64,000 bases of DNA from Marinobacter iranensis (GTDB taxonomy: Bacteria; Pseudomonadota; Gammaproteobacteria; Pseudomonadales; Oleiphilaceae). Below are positions 49,393-59,155 of the stretch, in pieces. Position 1 is the stretch's first letter; each line of letters opens with the position of its first letter. Under the pieces are notes generated by a model. It saw only the letters and a program-made list of their open reading frames with translations, was not told where the DNA came from and ran no database searches. Made by a program: the position numbers and the translations under genes. The stretch spans positions 248,001 through 312,000 of the forward strand of contig NZ_JANCMW010000001.1 in assembly GCF_029207565.1 (NCBI RefSeq), written 5' to 3'.

Positions 49393-49868
49393 TGCTGTCG
49401 GTGATCAGTTATCCCGTTTTTGCCCTGAGTATTGTGTTTTCACTGGTGCTCAGCAGTTCCCTGTTCCCGGTGGGCTGGTTTGAGTTCAGGCCGGAATGGC
49501 TGGGGCTGATGGTATTTTACTGGACGTTCCGGGCCCCGGCCCAGTTCGGTATCCTCCTGGCCTGGTGTCTGGGCCTGTTGCTGGATGTGCTGGAAGCCAC
49601 GCCGCTGGGCGTTAATGCCCTGGCGATGGGCGTGATTGCATTTCTGGTGCTGACCATTCACCAGCGCCTGCGAATGTACCCATTACCACAGCAGTGCCTG
49701 ATGGTCTTCCTGTTGCTGGGTATCAACCAGATGCTGGTGCATTTTATCAAGCAGACCCTGGGGGCCGGCGACTCGGGCTTCAGCTATCTGTGGCCGGCAC
49801 TGACCAGCGCCATCGTCTGGCCTGTCCTGTGTGTGTTGCTGGATAACCTGAACCGTAAGCTGGGCTAG
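49392..49868 (+). CDS. mreD: Rod shape-determining protein MreD
   Basis: A 158-residue polytopic inner-membrane protein with about five hydrophobic segments, working with MreC and MreB in cell elongation. The region RPEWLGLMVFYWTFRAP and LDVLEATPLGVNALAMG are family phrases. It begins at the overlapping TGATG with mreC. Confidence 0.94.
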   Translation: MLSVISYPVFALSIVFSLVLSSSLFPVGWFEFRPEWLGLMVFYWTFRAPAQFGILLAWCLGLLLDVLEATPLGVNALAMGVIAFLVLTIHQRLRMYPLPQQCLMVFLLLGINQMLVHFIKQTLGAGDSGFSYLWPALTSAIVWPVLCVLLDNLNRKLG

Positions 49869-49916
49869 GATTCGGACCTTTTCAGGGGCTGGTATCATTT
49901 TGGGTAGGAGAGTTTC

Positions 49917-50522
49917 ATGCAGTCTATCGTTCTTGCCTCGGCCTCCCCGCGAAGAGCCGAACTGTTAACACAGATCGGTCTGTCGTTCCTGGTTCGCCCG
50001 GCGGATATCGATGAAACCCCCGCCAGCGATGAATCAGCAGAGCATTATGTCGAGCGCCTGGCACGGGAGAAAGCCCTCGCAGGGAGTGCTTTCGGGCCCG
50101 GTAGCCTGGTGATTGGTGCGGATACGTCGGTGGTGCTCAATGGCCGGATTCTGGGCAAACCTGCCAATGCCGACGATGCGACGTGTATGCTGGAGGAATT
50201 GTCGGGACAAACCCACCAGGTGCTGACGGCTGTGGCCATCGCCTGCAAGGGCTCCTGTGAATCCTGCCTGGTGGCGACCGATGTTCGCTTCCGAGAACTG
50301 TCAGCCCCGGAAATAGAGGCTTACGTGGCAACCGGAGAACCCATGGACAAGGCCGGAGGCTATGGTATCCAGGGGCGGGGTGGTATTTTTGTGGAGGAAC
50401 TCCGTGGCAGTTACAGCGCCGTTGTCGGCCTGCCCCTGCAGGAAATAGCAACATTACTGGCCGGTGCCGGATACCCGGTGTGGGAAACCTGGAACAGCAG
50501 GCAGGAGAGCCGCAATGAGTGA
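49917..50522 (+). CDS. maf: Maf/YhdE-type nucleoside triphosphate pyrophosphatase
   Basis: Maf proteins hydrolyse non-canonical or TTP/UTP nucleotides to monophosphates. The 201-residue product has the N-terminal SASPRRAELL phosphate loop, the DIDET segment and IGADTSVVLNG with the catalytic Asp, then KAGGYGIQGRGG. These fit the YhdE (dTTP/UTP) subgroup. GTAGGAG lies upstream of ATG 49917. Its end overlaps rng by 8 bp; the order mreBCD-maf-rng is widely conserved. Confidence 0.94.
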   Translation: MQSIVLASASPRRAELLTQIGLSFLVRPADIDETPASDESAEHYVERLAREKALAGSAFGPGSLVIGADTSVVLNGRILGKPANADDATCMLEELSGQTHQVLTAVAIACKGSCESCLVATDVRFRELSAPEIEAYVATGEPMDKAGGYGIQGRGGIFVEELRGSYSAVVGLPLQEIATLLAGAGYPVWETWNSRQESRNE

Positions 50523-51996
50523 AGAAATACTGATCAATGTGACTCCGGTGGAAACCCGGGTGGCGCTCGTGGAGAATGGTATGCTCCAGGAGGCCTACAT
50601 TGAGCGTACCAGTCGCAAGGGAATTGTCGGCAATATCTATAAAGGCAAAGTGGTTCGCGTACTACCGGGCATGGAGGCGGCGTTTGTGGACATCGGCCTG
50701 GAACGGGCCGCGTTTATCCATGCGTCGGATGTGGTCACCAGTCAACAATTGGCGGGCGAGGCGCCCGAAACGCCAAAAGCCGTCCCGGATATCCGCACTC
50801 TGCTCCGCGAAGGTCAGTCTCTGGTGGTGCAGGTCACCAAGGATCCCATCGGTACAAAAGGCGCGCGACTGACAACGCAGCTTTCTATCCCATCGCGGTA
50901 CCTGGTATTCATGCCTGGCGTCAGCCACGTTGGTATTTCCCAGCGAATTGAGGATGAAAACGAGCGTGCCCGGCTGAAAAATCTGGTGGAAGAAGGAGCG
51001 GCAGCCGAACCGGACATCTCTGGTGGTTATATTATTCGCACGGCCGCGGAGGCTGCGTCCGAAGACGACCTGATTGGCGATATGACCTACCTTCACCGCC
51101 TGAACCAGTCGATTCAGGAGCGCATAGGCCGCAGTGAGGCACCTTCCGTGGTGTATCAGGATCTGCCGCTGTTTATCCGCACCATACGGGACCTGATTCG
51201 CCCCCAGACCGAAAAGGTCCGCATCGACAGCCGCGAAAGTCACCAGCGGGTGATGGAGTTTGTCGAAGAGTTCGTGACCGAATTTTCCGACAAGGTCGAG
51301 TATTACCCCGGTGAACGGCCGATCTTTGATCTCTACTCAGTTGAAGATGAAATCCAGAAAGCGCTCAGCCGCAAGGTGCAGCTTAAATCCGGCGGCTACG
51401 TGATCATCGACCAGACCGAGGCGATGACCACCATTGATATCAATACCGGCGCCTTCGTTGGCCATCGTAACCTTGAGGAAACCATCTTCAAGACCAACCT
51501 TGAGGCGGCGCGTGCTATCAGCCGTCAGTTGAGGCTACGGAATCTCGGTGGCATTATCATCATCGATTTCATTGATATGGAAGATTCCGAGCATCAGCGC
51601 CAGGTGCATCGCATGCTGGAAAAAATGCTGGAGCGGGATCACGCCAAAACCAAGATTACCGGCGTATCGGAACTTGGGCTGGTGGAAATGACGCGCAAGC
51701 GCACCACCGAAAGCCTTGGCCAGATTCTCTGCGAGCCCTGCCCGATCTGCGATGGTCGCGGCTTCCTTAAAACCAGCGAAACGGTCTGCTACGAAGTGTT
51801 TCGCGAAATCCTGCGAGTCAACCGTGCCTACGACGCTGAAAGCTACCTGGTGATGGCTTCCCAGAGTGTGGTAGACCGCTTGCTGGATGAAGAGTCCGAC
51901 AACGTAGCCGACCTTGAGACCTTTATCAGCAAGACCATCCGCTTCCAGGTTGAGCCCTTCTACAGTCAGGAGCAATATGATGTGGTACTGCTGTAA
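50515..51996 (+). CDS. rng: Ribonuclease G
   Basis: RNase G matures the 5' end of 16S rRNA and degrades some mRNAs. The 493-residue protein has an N-terminal S1 domain (about residues 36-125), the RNase H-like and DNase I-like subdomains with IIIDFIDMED (metal-binding Asp, about residue 352) and the Zn-link cysteines CEPCPIC. No long C-terminal scaffold is present, which separates it from RNase E. ATG 50515 (MSEEILINVTPVETRVALVE) matches the family; the open frame to 50464 overlaps maf. Confidence 0.96.
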   Translation: MSEEILINVTPVETRVALVENGMLQEAYIERTSRKGIVGNIYKGKVVRVLPGMEAAFVDIGLERAAFIHASDVVTSQQLAGEAPETPKAVPDIRTLLREGQSLVVQVTKDPIGTKGARLTTQLSIPSRYLVFMPGVSHVGISQRIEDENERARLKNLVEEGAAAEPDISGGYIIRTAAEAASEDDLIGDMTYLHRLNQSIQERIGRSEAPSVVYQDLPLFIRTIRDLIRPQTEKVRIDSRESHQRVMEFVEEFVTEFSDKVEYYPGERPIFDLYSVEDEIQKALSRKVQLKSGGYVIIDQTEAMTTIDINTGAFVGHRNLEETIFKTNLEAARAISRQLRLRNLGGIIIIDFIDMEDSEHQRQVHRMLEKMLERDHAKTKITGVSELGLVEMTRKRTTESLGQILCEPCPICDGRGFLKTSETVCYEVFREILRVNRAYDAESYLVMASQSVVDRLLDEESDNVADLETFISKTIRFQVEPFYSQEQYDVVLL

Positions 51997-52042
51997 CGTC
52001 AGCCTGGTGGGTATCGGTGGTTAGGCAGGGCGATTTCACCTG

Positions 52043-55000
52043 ATGGCATCCAGTGTGGCTGATCAAACACCAAAACATCTGTTTGTGCGACTGTTATCAG
52101 GCGTTGCCAGCCTGATCTGGTGGCTGTTGCTGATCGTCATTGTCTTGCTGGCGCTCTATGCCGGGGTGGGGCGGCAGGTCACCCAGAATATCAACGACTA
52201 TCGTGCCCGGATCGAGCAACGGCTATCGTCTGAACTCGGCCAGCCCGTCACCATTGGCGCCCTCTCATCCAGTTGGAACTGGCTGGACCCTACCATTGTA
52301 GCCCGCGACATCGTGGTGCTGTCGGAAGAAGACAGTGGGGATGTTGCCGGTTCGTTGCAGAGTGTTCGGGTAGGACTTGATTTTCTCGCATCGCTGATGC
52401 GTTTTCGTATTGTGTTTGCGGACTTCGAGGCGAACGGGCTTGAACTGACCATCAACCAGACACCAAGAGGAGAAGTGACTGTTGAGGGCGTTGATATCCC
52501 CGACCCGGTAGCGAACGACCTGGAACTCTGGCTGGATATCGCCGGGAAATGGCTTTCAGACCCTTTCGTGAAGATTACCCGCCTGGATCTTGGCATACGG
52601 GACAACAATGGCCAGTTACGACATGTGGAGATCCCCCAGTTGGACCTGGTCTACCGGCGGGGGCTCTTCCATGCCTCAGGCCGTGCCATGCGCCCGGGTA
52701 CTACAGAACAGTTGGCCAGCTTCGGGCTGGTTGGCCGGCACTTTTTCCGCGGTGATTTTACCGGCCAGGTCTATGCCGATATCAATTCCGGCCGTTTGTT
52801 TGACGGGCTCGCTGAAGAGTACACCTGGCGGAATATACGGGCCGAGGGGTTTGATCTCGGTGGCCAGGTCTGGATGACCTTCCGGGACGGCCGCATGGAA
52901 CAGGTCAGCGGTAACGTGGAAACACCTTATCTTCAGCTCGGTGTTGGCAATGAATCCCTGGCACCCATTGAAGATATCAGGGCGAGATTTGGTTGGCGCC
53001 GGCATGATGACATGGGGGAAGCTGGCCCGGAGGCGCCAGTGCAACCCTGGTACACCACCGGAGAGTTCCATCTCCAGGAGCTGGAGTGGACATGGAACGG
53101 CGATCAGGTGTCGCCGTTCAGTATCCGGTTCAGCCACCGTGAGGACGGCCCCAGGCTGATTGCCGACGAGCTCCCACTGCAACCTCTGCGCCGGCTGATT
53201 ACAAGCATCGGCCTGTTGCCAGACAGGGCTGCAAGGGCCCTGGAAAATTATCGCCCCACCGGCCAGCTTGATCAGATGGTACTTAACCTTCCGCCCGGCG
53301 ATAGTGGAAATTTTGAACTTGCTGCCGAGTTGAACAACGTTGGAGTCAGGGCCTACGGCGGTGCGCCGGGAGTGTCTGGCTTCGGCGGCACGTTGACCAT
53401 TGACAACGACGGCGGCTTCGTAGAGGCACGCAGCAATAAAGTAACCCTGGGGTTCCCCGATCTGTTCCGTGGTTCCTGGGATTTCCGTAACCTAAAGGCT
53501 GGTGTGGCCTGGCGTTTTGAGGGGGAGATAACCCGGGTCTTCGCGAATGATATCCGCATGACCTATGGCGACAATACCCAACTGAACGGCGCGTTCGACC
53601 TGAGGATGGATCGGGATGGCGAGGATAACCTTGGGCTGAAAGTGGGCGTGCGTGACGGCAAGGCCAGCATGCTCGCGGACTTTGTGCCAGTGAAGGTTGT
53701 TGACCCGGGCCTCTACGACTGGCTGACAACGGCGATCACCGAAGCGGACATCACCAGTGGTGAGTACTACGGTCATGGCCAGATCAACCGCGACGCGCCA
53801 GAAGGGTCTTTTGTGTCCTCAATGGTTTACCGGTTCCAGGATGCAACGGTGCGCTATGACGAGCGATGGCCGGAAGTCACTGACGCCAGTGGGGAGGTTC
53901 ACGTACAGAACGGCCATACCCGGGTTGATCTGGCCTCGGGGCGCACTGGTGGGCTTGAGCTCGAGCCGGGCGAGGTGAGGGTTGAACCGCAGGGTGAAGA
54001 CATTATGGTGTATGTCGACGCCTCGGCGCCGGTTCCCGGTGACAGGCTGGATTATTGGATGAACAATAGCCCCCTGGGCGAACTGGCTGGAGAGGCTGGT
54101 CGCAATATCACGCTGGAGGGTGACTTCCACCTGGATCTTGGCCTTGGCCTGCACCTGGTTTCCGATACGCCACCGGATATCAACGCAACTGTCAGGGCCG
54201 ACTCCGGCACCCTGGGTTATCCAGCGGCCGACCTTCAGTGGACCCAGTTGAACGGAGAGTTGAGTTTCAGTAGCGAGGAGGGTTTCTCCAATGGTCCCCT
54301 GCGAGCCCGGTTTATAGGCTCACCGGTGACGGTATTGCTGCGCAGAGGGGAAGAGGGTCAATCGCTCAATATCCGTCAATCCGGCCGCCTCGGAATTCGT
54401 GAACTCCTTGGAAAAACCGCGCTGCCGGAGGGTACGGACCTGGGACTCAGTGGTGAGATTGGCTACCAGGCAACCCTCAACGTATCTCCAGACACAGCCT
54501 CCGCAGTTACACTCTATTCGGACCTTTCAGGGCTTGAGGTTGACTGGCCGGAGCCTTTGGCCAAAAAGGCTGCGGACGAAACGCCGCTGGAGGTGACGGT
54601 AACCCCCCGGCAAGACACTGGTGTCGATATGTCGGTCGACTGGCAGGAACGTCTCAACCTGGATCTGACCTGGCAGCCGGGAATGGTGGATCTGACCCTG
54701 AACGAGATGCTCCTTGGTGATCACCAACTGACCAATATTACAGCTTCTGCGCGGCAAGGTGATGGCGAGTGGTTGGTGACGACAGAGTCTGAATGGGCGT
54801 CAGGGCGTGTCGTCTGGCCTGCGGACGAACAACGGCCCGTCAGCGTTGAGCTGGAACGCCTGAAGTTGTCCAGGGGAGATGATGCGGCAGAGGCCACGCC
54901 TCCGTCACAGGATCCCGAACAGCCGGTCCATGCGTTGCGGGAACTGGAAATGGATAGCTGGCCGGATATTGATGTCCGGATCGCGAATCTCAATCTGGGT

Positions 55001-55786
55001 GGTGATGAAGCAGGTACATGGTCCTTCAAACTGAGGCCGGGAGCCACCCGGCTACAGGTACAGGACATTGTCGGAACCCTGAAATCGCTGACCCTGAATG
55101 GAGAGCTGACCTGGCGCATTGCCGCCGGGGGCGAAACCACCCGATTTGCTGGCAATATTAACGGCGAGTCCCTGGCGGATCTGGGAACCCTGTTTGGCAC
55201 TGAGATTCCCTTTCGCAGCAAAAGTACAGCGATTGAGCTCGATATCGATTGGCCCGGACGCCCGGATGAGTTTGACGTGTCGGGCCTGAGTGGCTCAGTC
55301 AGTGTGCGCTTTGACGATGGCGTTATTCTCGAGGGCAACAACACCGCACAGTTATTTCGGGTATTCAACCTGCTCAACGCCGATACTCTCTGGCGCCGCC
55401 TGAAACTGGATTTCTCGGACCTGTACGAGGCTGGCGTTGCCTTCGATGCCATTTCCGGCAAGGCCAGCATGATCAACGGCCTGCTGACGCTGGATCCGGA
55501 ACTGCAGGTGGTTGGCCCTTCCGGAGCCTTCAAGCTGACAGGCACCTCCAACATGATTGAGGAAACCCTCGACATGAGGATGGTGGTGGTGCTGCCGCTG
55601 ACCCAGAACCTGCCCCTGGCCGCTTTACTGATGGGGGCGGGTGCCCCGATTGGCGGTGCGCTTTTTGTCCTCGATAAAGTGTTGGGTGACCCATTGAGTA
55701 AACTGACCAGTGCAACCTATAGTGTAACTGGGAGCTGGGACGAACCGGATGTTCGGCTCAGGCGGGTATTTGATACCGGCCAGTAA
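52043..55786 (+). CDS. yhdP: YhdP family AsmA-like protein (phospholipid transport)
   Basis: YhdP is a very large AsmA-like bridge protein thought to carry phospholipid from the inner to the outer membrane. The 1247-residue product has one N-terminal membrane segment (about residues 15-40), a short AsmA-N-type region (IEQRLSSELGQPVTIGALSSSWNWLDPTIVARDIVV), and a long repetitive beta-rich periplasmic body, ending in the DUF3971/AsmA-C domain with ETLDMRMVVVLPLTQNLPLAALLMGAG. Length matches E. coli YhdP (1266). It sits between rng and a nitrilase-family gene as in Pseudomonas. Confidence 0.93.
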   Translation: MASSVADQTPKHLFVRLLSGVASLIWWLLLIVIVLLALYAGVGRQVTQNINDYRARIEQRLSSELGQPVTIGALSSSWNWLDPTIVARDIVVLSEEDSGDVAGSLQSVRVGLDFLASLMRFRIVFADFEANGLELTINQTPRGEVTVEGVDIPDPVANDLELWLDIAGKWLSDPFVKITRLDLGIRDNNGQLRHVEIPQLDLVYRRGLFHASGRAMRPGTTEQLASFGLVGRHFFRGDFTGQVYADINSGRLFDGLAEEYTWRNIRAEGFDLGGQVWMTFRDGRMEQVSGNVETPYLQLGVGNESLAPIEDIRARFGWRRHDDMGEAGPEAPVQPWYTTGEFHLQELEWTWNGDQVSPFSIRFSHREDGPRLIADELPLQPLRRLITSIGLLPDRAARALENYRPTGQLDQMVLNLPPGDSGNFELAAELNNVGVRAYGGAPGVSGFGGTLTIDNDGGFVEARSNKVTLGFPDLFRGSWDFRNLKAGVAWRFEGEITRVFANDIRMTYGDNTQLNGAFDLRMDRDGEDNLGLKVGVRDGKASMLADFVPVKVVDPGLYDWLTTAITEADITSGEYYGHGQINRDAPEGSFVSSMVYRFQDATVRYDERWPEVTDASGEVHVQNGHTRVDLASGRTGGLELEPGEVRVEPQGEDIMVYVDASAPVPGDRLDYWMNNSPLGELAGEAGRNITLEGDFHLDLGLGLHLVSDTPPDINATVRADSGTLGYPAADLQWTQLNGELSFSSEEGFSNGPLRARFIGSPVTVLLRRGEEGQSLNIRQSGRLGIRELLGKTALPEGTDLGLSGEIGYQATLNVSPDTASAVTLYSDLSGLEVDWPEPLAKKAADETPLEVTVTPRQDTGVDMSVDWQERLNLDLTWQPGMVDLTLNEMLLGDHQLTNITASARQGDGEWLVTTESEWASGRVVWPADEQRPVSVELERLKLSRGDDAAEATPPSQDPEQPVHALRELEMDSWPDIDVRIANLNLGGDEAGTWSFKLRPGATRLQVQDIVGTLKSLTLNGELTWRIAAGGETTRFAGNINGESLADLGTLFGTEIPFRSKSTAIELDIDWPGRPDEFDVSGLSGSVSVRFDDGVILEGNNTAQLFRVFNLLNADTLWRRLKLDFSDLYEAGVAFDAISGKASMINGLLTLDPELQVVGPSGAFKLTGTSNMIEETLDMRMVVVLPLTQNLPLAALLMGAGAPIGGALFVLDKVLGDPLSKLTSATYSVTGSWDEPDVRLRRVFDTGQ

Positions 55787-55809
55787 CGATTTTACCCGGA
55801 GGTCATTGA

Positions 55810-56670
55810 ATGTCAGCGCAAGCACATCAGGCAGTGAACAGGCAGGCTAGCAGGGTTGCGGCAATTCAGATGGTAAGCACCCACGATATCGCCACTAACC
55901 TCAGGGAAGCCGGCCGTTTGCTTGCAGAGGCGGCAGCATCCGGAGCCAGCATGGCGGTGTTGCCAGAAAATTTCGCCGTTCTGGCAACCAGGCAGATGAT
56001 TGGTTGTGGCCGTCGCGAGGCCGAGCCTGACAACCTAATACGTCGTTTTCTGGCTGAGCAATCTGCCGAACTGGGTATCTGGATTGTCGGCGGTTCGCTA
56101 CCAATTGCCTCACGACCGGACGGCTCCACCGTGACAGATCGTGTCAGGGCCTGTTGTCTTGTCTATAACAGTCAGGGTGAGGAAGTGGCCCGCTATGACA
56201 AGATTCATTTGTTTGACGCCATGGTTGAGGACGCACAGGGCCAATACCGGGAATCGGACACCTTCGAACCCGGAGAGGATGTGGTTGTGATTGACACGCC
56301 TGCCGGCCGGCTCGGATTGGCTATCTGCTACGATCTTCGCTTCCCTGAATTGTTCCGTAAATTGCGGGAGCAGGATGCCGAATGGGTATCACTGCCCAGT
56401 GCATTTACATGGAACACCGGCGATGCCCATTGGCATGCGCTATTGCGGGCCAGGGCTATTGAGAATCAGTTCTGGATAGTGGCAGCGGGGCAGGGCGGTC
56501 AGAACAGTGAGCGCCGCCATACTTACGGCCACAGTATGATCGTGGATCCCTGGGGACGCGTGTTATCGGAGATCGGTGAGGGGCCGGGAGTGGTCACCTC
56601 AGAGCTGGATCCGGAGCGGCTCCGCGATATCCGCACCCGGATGCCCGTCTGGGAACACCGGAGACTCTAG
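55810..56670 (+). CDS. Carbon-nitrogen hydrolase (Nit1-type amidase)
   Basis: A nitrilase-superfamily amidase. The catalytic triad is visible: E53 (VLPENFAV), K131 (YDKIHLFD) and C173 (LAICYDLRFPE). The sequence KIHLFD and ICYDLRFPELFR place it near Nit1/YbeM, which hydrolyse deaminated glutathione; that substrate is likely but not certain. The 286-residue length is normal. It follows yhdP after 23 bp and its stop overlaps the convergent yjgA stop in CTAG. The tldD gene, which follows in Pseudomonas, is missing here. Confidence 0.9.
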   Translation: MSAQAHQAVNRQASRVAAIQMVSTHDIATNLREAGRLLAEAAASGASMAVLPENFAVLATRQMIGCGRREAEPDNLIRRFLAEQSAELGIWIVGGSLPIASRPDGSTVTDRVRACCLVYNSQGEEVARYDKIHLFDAMVEDAQGQYRESDTFEPGEDVVVIDTPAGRLGLAICYDLRFPELFRKLREQDAEWVSLPSAFTWNTGDAHWHALLRARAIENQFWIVAAGQGGQNSERRHTYGHSMIVDPWGRVLSEIGEGPGVVTSELDPERLRDIRTRMPVWEHRRL

Positions 56671-57197
56671 TTGCCGGCGGATTCCGCATCGTCGATGCAT
56701 TCCCTCAGATAACGGAACAGCTTTCTTGGCTGGCCGGTATTCTTTTCGTTCTGCACGTCCCTGCGGGCGTTGCGGGCGAGATTGCGCAGATGCTGGATAT
56801 CGGCTGTCGCGCAGTAATCCAGAAACTCGCCCACGGCTGAATCGCCTTCTTCAATCATCCGGTCGCGCCAGCGCTCCGCCAGGTGATGGCGGCGTGTATG
56901 CTCTTCACTTCCGGCATCGAACGCGTCAATGGCCCGGGTCAGGCCCTCCGGATCATCCTCCTGGCGGATAATCTTGCCGATGTACTGCAGGTGACGGCGG
57001 CGGGCCTCGTTCTGGCGAATGCGGCGGGACTCCTCGATGGCCGCCCGCAGGGTATCGCTGATGGGCAGGGTATTGAGCTGGTCGTTGCTCAGGTCGAGCA
57101 TGCGCTTGCCGAGGTCCTGCAGCTGGTGCATTTCCCGCTTGAGCTGGGATTTGCTGGGGCCCAGGTATTCCGGGGAGTCGTCTTGAGTGTCGTTCAT
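56667..57197 (-). CDS. yjgA: Ribosome biogenesis factor YjgA/DarP
   Basis: YjgA associates with the 50S precursor and helps late large-subunit assembly. The 176-residue, highly charged helical protein starts with KSQLKREMHQLQDLGKRMLDLS and has YIGKIIRQEDDPEGL, both family blocks. In Pseudomonas this gene follows tldD on the same strand; here it is inverted and converges on the amidase gene with a 4-bp overlap. A REP unit begins 14 bp upstream of its start. Confidence 0.93.
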   Translation of the reverse strand: MNDTQDDSPEYLGPSKSQLKREMHQLQDLGKRMLDLSNDQLNTLPISDTLRAAIEESRRIRQNEARRRHLQYIGKIIRQEDDPEGLTRAIDAFDAGSEEHTRRHHLAERWRDRMIEEGDSAVGEFLDYCATADIQHLRNLARNARRDVQNEKNTGQPRKLFRYLRECIDDAESAGN

Positions 57198-57210
57198 GAA
57201 GTGCCTGTTT

Positions 57211-57401
57211 TGTCGGATTACGCTTCGCTAATCCGACCTACATTAAGTTAAGTGTCCCGCCCGTAGGTCGGATTAGCGACGCGTAATCCGACACCAGGAC
57301 ATCGATTAAGCCCCGTAGGTCGGATTAGCCGAAGGCGTAATCCGACACCGGGACATCGATAAGGCCTCGTAGGTCCGGATTAGCCGAAGGCGTAATCCGA
57401 C
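57211..57401. repeat. Array of four REP units with a 54-bp tandem duplication
   Basis: Units at 57211-57241 (inverted), 57263-57293, 57315-57347 and 57369-57401. The last two, with their 5' flanks (GACATCGATTAAGCC and GACATCGATAAGGCC), form a tandem repeat of about 54 bp. Inner stems are GCTTCGC, GCGACGC, GCCGAAGGC and GCCGAAGGC. The array lies between yjgA and mgtE. Confidence 0.9.
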
Positions 57402-57408
57402 GCCCCTG

Positions 57409-58770
57409 TCAGCCATAAAATATCGTAGCCAGGCCGAGAAACGCCATAAACCCGACCACATCGGTTACGGTGGTCAGTATAACGCTACCAGCCAGCGCCG
57501 GATCAATGTTGCGGGATTTCAGGAACAGGGGCAACACGGTGCCCACCAGCGCAGCGGCAATCAGGTTGATGATCAGCGCTGCCGCAATAATGGCGCCAAT
57601 CATGATGTCCTTGAACCAGAGAGTTGCTGCGGAGGCAACCACCACGGCCCAGAGCAATCCGTTGAGGGCGCCGGCAATAAATTCACGGTTCAGCAGCCAG
57701 CCCACGTTGGCACCGCTGATTTGTCCCACGGCCATGCCGCGGATGACCAGAGTCAGGGTCTGGCTGCCGGCGATGCCGCCCATAGAGGCCACAATAGGCA
57801 TCAATACGGCCAGTGCCACCACTTTCTCGATGGTGGCTTCAAACAGGCCAATCACGGCAGAGGCGGTAAAGGCGGTGAGCAGGTTAATGCCCAGCCACAC
57901 AGCCCTGCGCCGGGTGGTCTTGAAAATGGGCGCGAAGGTATCCTCGTCCTCGTCAAGGCCGGCCATGCTCATGAGGGAGTGGTCGGCGTCCTCACGGATA
58001 ACGTCAACCACGTCATCGATGGTGATACGGCCGAGAAGCTTGCCCTCTTCGCTGACCACCGGTGCGGAGATAAGGTCGTAGCGCTCGAACAGGGTTGCTA
58101 CCTTGGTGTCAGACAGCGTAACCGGTATCGGCTCGATGTCCGTGTCCATCACTTCCCGCACCGTGGCGGCCGGGTTTGACACAAGCATCTTGGTGATTGG
58201 CAACATGCCGATGAATTCGTCGCGCCGGCTCACCACAATCAGGCTGTCCGTCATCGGGGGCAGGTTACGATGTCGGCGCAGGTAGCGCAGAACCACGTCG
58301 ATGCTGATGTCCGGGCGCACCGTGATGGTGTCCGTGTTCATCAGGCCGCCGGCGGTGTCTTCCGGGTAGGAAAGGACTTCCTCTACACGCTGGCGGTCCT
58401 GCTCGTCCATGGTGTCCAGGACTTCCTGAATCACCGTATCCGGCAGCTGTTGCAGTAAGTCGGCCAGGTCGTCCGACTCGAAATCCTCGATGATATCGGC
58501 GAGTTCCTGGGCGTTCAGCTGGCTCAGGAAGTAGCCGCGAATATCATCGTTGAGGTACTGGAGGACTTCGCCTTCCAGCTGTTTATCGACCAGATTCCAC
58601 AACAGCGCCCGCTGGCGGGGTGGTGATGATTCCAGCAGGTGGGCGATATCGCTGGGGCTCAGGCCGCCATTGAGAATGCGGGCAACCTGTTTCAGGGCGC
58701 CACTGTCAAGCGCTTCGCTCAGCGAGCGAAGGCGTTGGCGAGCCTGGCTTTTCTCCAGAATATCGGTCAT
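57409..58770 (-). CDS. mgtE: Magnesium transporter MgtE
   Basis: MgtE is a Mg2+-gated channel of the inner membrane. The 453-residue protein has an N-terminal helical gating domain (about 20-130), two CBS domains (about 135-260) and five C-terminal membrane helices. Its pore region includes MPIVASMGGIAGSQTLTLVIRG and GTVLPLF. Length is typical. There is no magnesium riboswitch that I can see in the 108-bp upstream gap. It follows HPr on the same strand, as in Pseudomonas. Confidence 0.95.
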   Translation of the reverse strand: MTDILEKSQARQRLRSLSEALDSGALKQVARILNGGLSPSDIAHLLESSPPRQRALLWNLVDKQLEGEVLQYLNDDIRGYFLSQLNAQELADIIEDFESDDLADLLQQLPDTVIQEVLDTMDEQDRQRVEEVLSYPEDTAGGLMNTDTITVRPDISIDVVLRYLRRHRNLPPMTDSLIVVSRRDEFIGMLPITKMLVSNPAATVREVMDTDIEPIPVTLSDTKVATLFERYDLISAPVVSEEGKLLGRITIDDVVDVIREDADHSLMSMAGLDEDEDTFAPIFKTTRRRAVWLGINLLTAFTASAVIGLFEATIEKVVALAVLMPIVASMGGIAGSQTLTLVIRGMAVGQISGANVGWLLNREFIAGALNGLLWAVVVASAATLWFKDIMIGAIIAAALIINLIAAALVGTVLPLFLKSRNIDPALAGSVILTTVTDVVGFMAFLGLATIFYG

Positions 58771-58878
58771 GGATCACCCACAGTCAGAAAACCCCCGTAT
58801 TATAGCGGAGTTAGGTGGCACAGGTGAGAAAGAGTTGTAGGTGAATGCCGTAGACAAGCTCTCGTTCTGCGCTGGCTG

Positions 58879-59148
58879 CTATTCGCCTTCCCCGAAGTAA
58901 TCGTTGATCAGCGCTACCAGCCCGTCGATAGCCTCGGATTCGTCCGGCCCGTCCACAATCAACTCCACCTCTGTGCCCTGGCTGGCGGCCAGCATCATCA
59001 CCGGCATGATGCTTTTGGCGTCCACCTGGCGCCCGTTACGACTGATCTGGACGCTGCTCTCGAATTCGGAGGCCTTTGCAACCAGTTTGGCGGCTGCCCG
59101 GGCATGGAGCCCGAGTTTGTTGATGATGGTAATGGGGCGGCGAATCAT
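58879..59148 (-). CDS. Phosphocarrier protein HPr/NPr
   Basis: An HPr-family protein (89 residues) that accepts a phosphate on His15 (NKLGLHARAAAKLV). The usual Ser46 region reads AKSIMPVMMLAA. Given its place after rapZ and ptsN in the rpoN cluster, it is likely the NPr of the nitrogen PTS rather than a sugar PTS HPr. ATG 59148 starts MIRRPITI, the family N-terminus. It follows rapZ after 7 bp. Confidence 0.92.
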   Translation of the reverse strand: MIRRPITIINKLGLHARAAAKLVAKASEFESSVQISRNGRQVDAKSIMPVMMLAASQGTEVELIVDGPDESEAIDGLVALINDYFGEGE

Positions 59149-59155
59149 AAACGGT

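Noticed and set aside
57211..57401. CRISPR array
   Set aside because: Repeats are palindromic REP units in both orientations with short similar spacers and no cas genes nearby.
58771..58878. Magnesium riboswitch (M-box or mgtA-type leader) upstream of mgtE
   Set aside because: The 108-bp gap is too short for an M-box and shows no matching stems.
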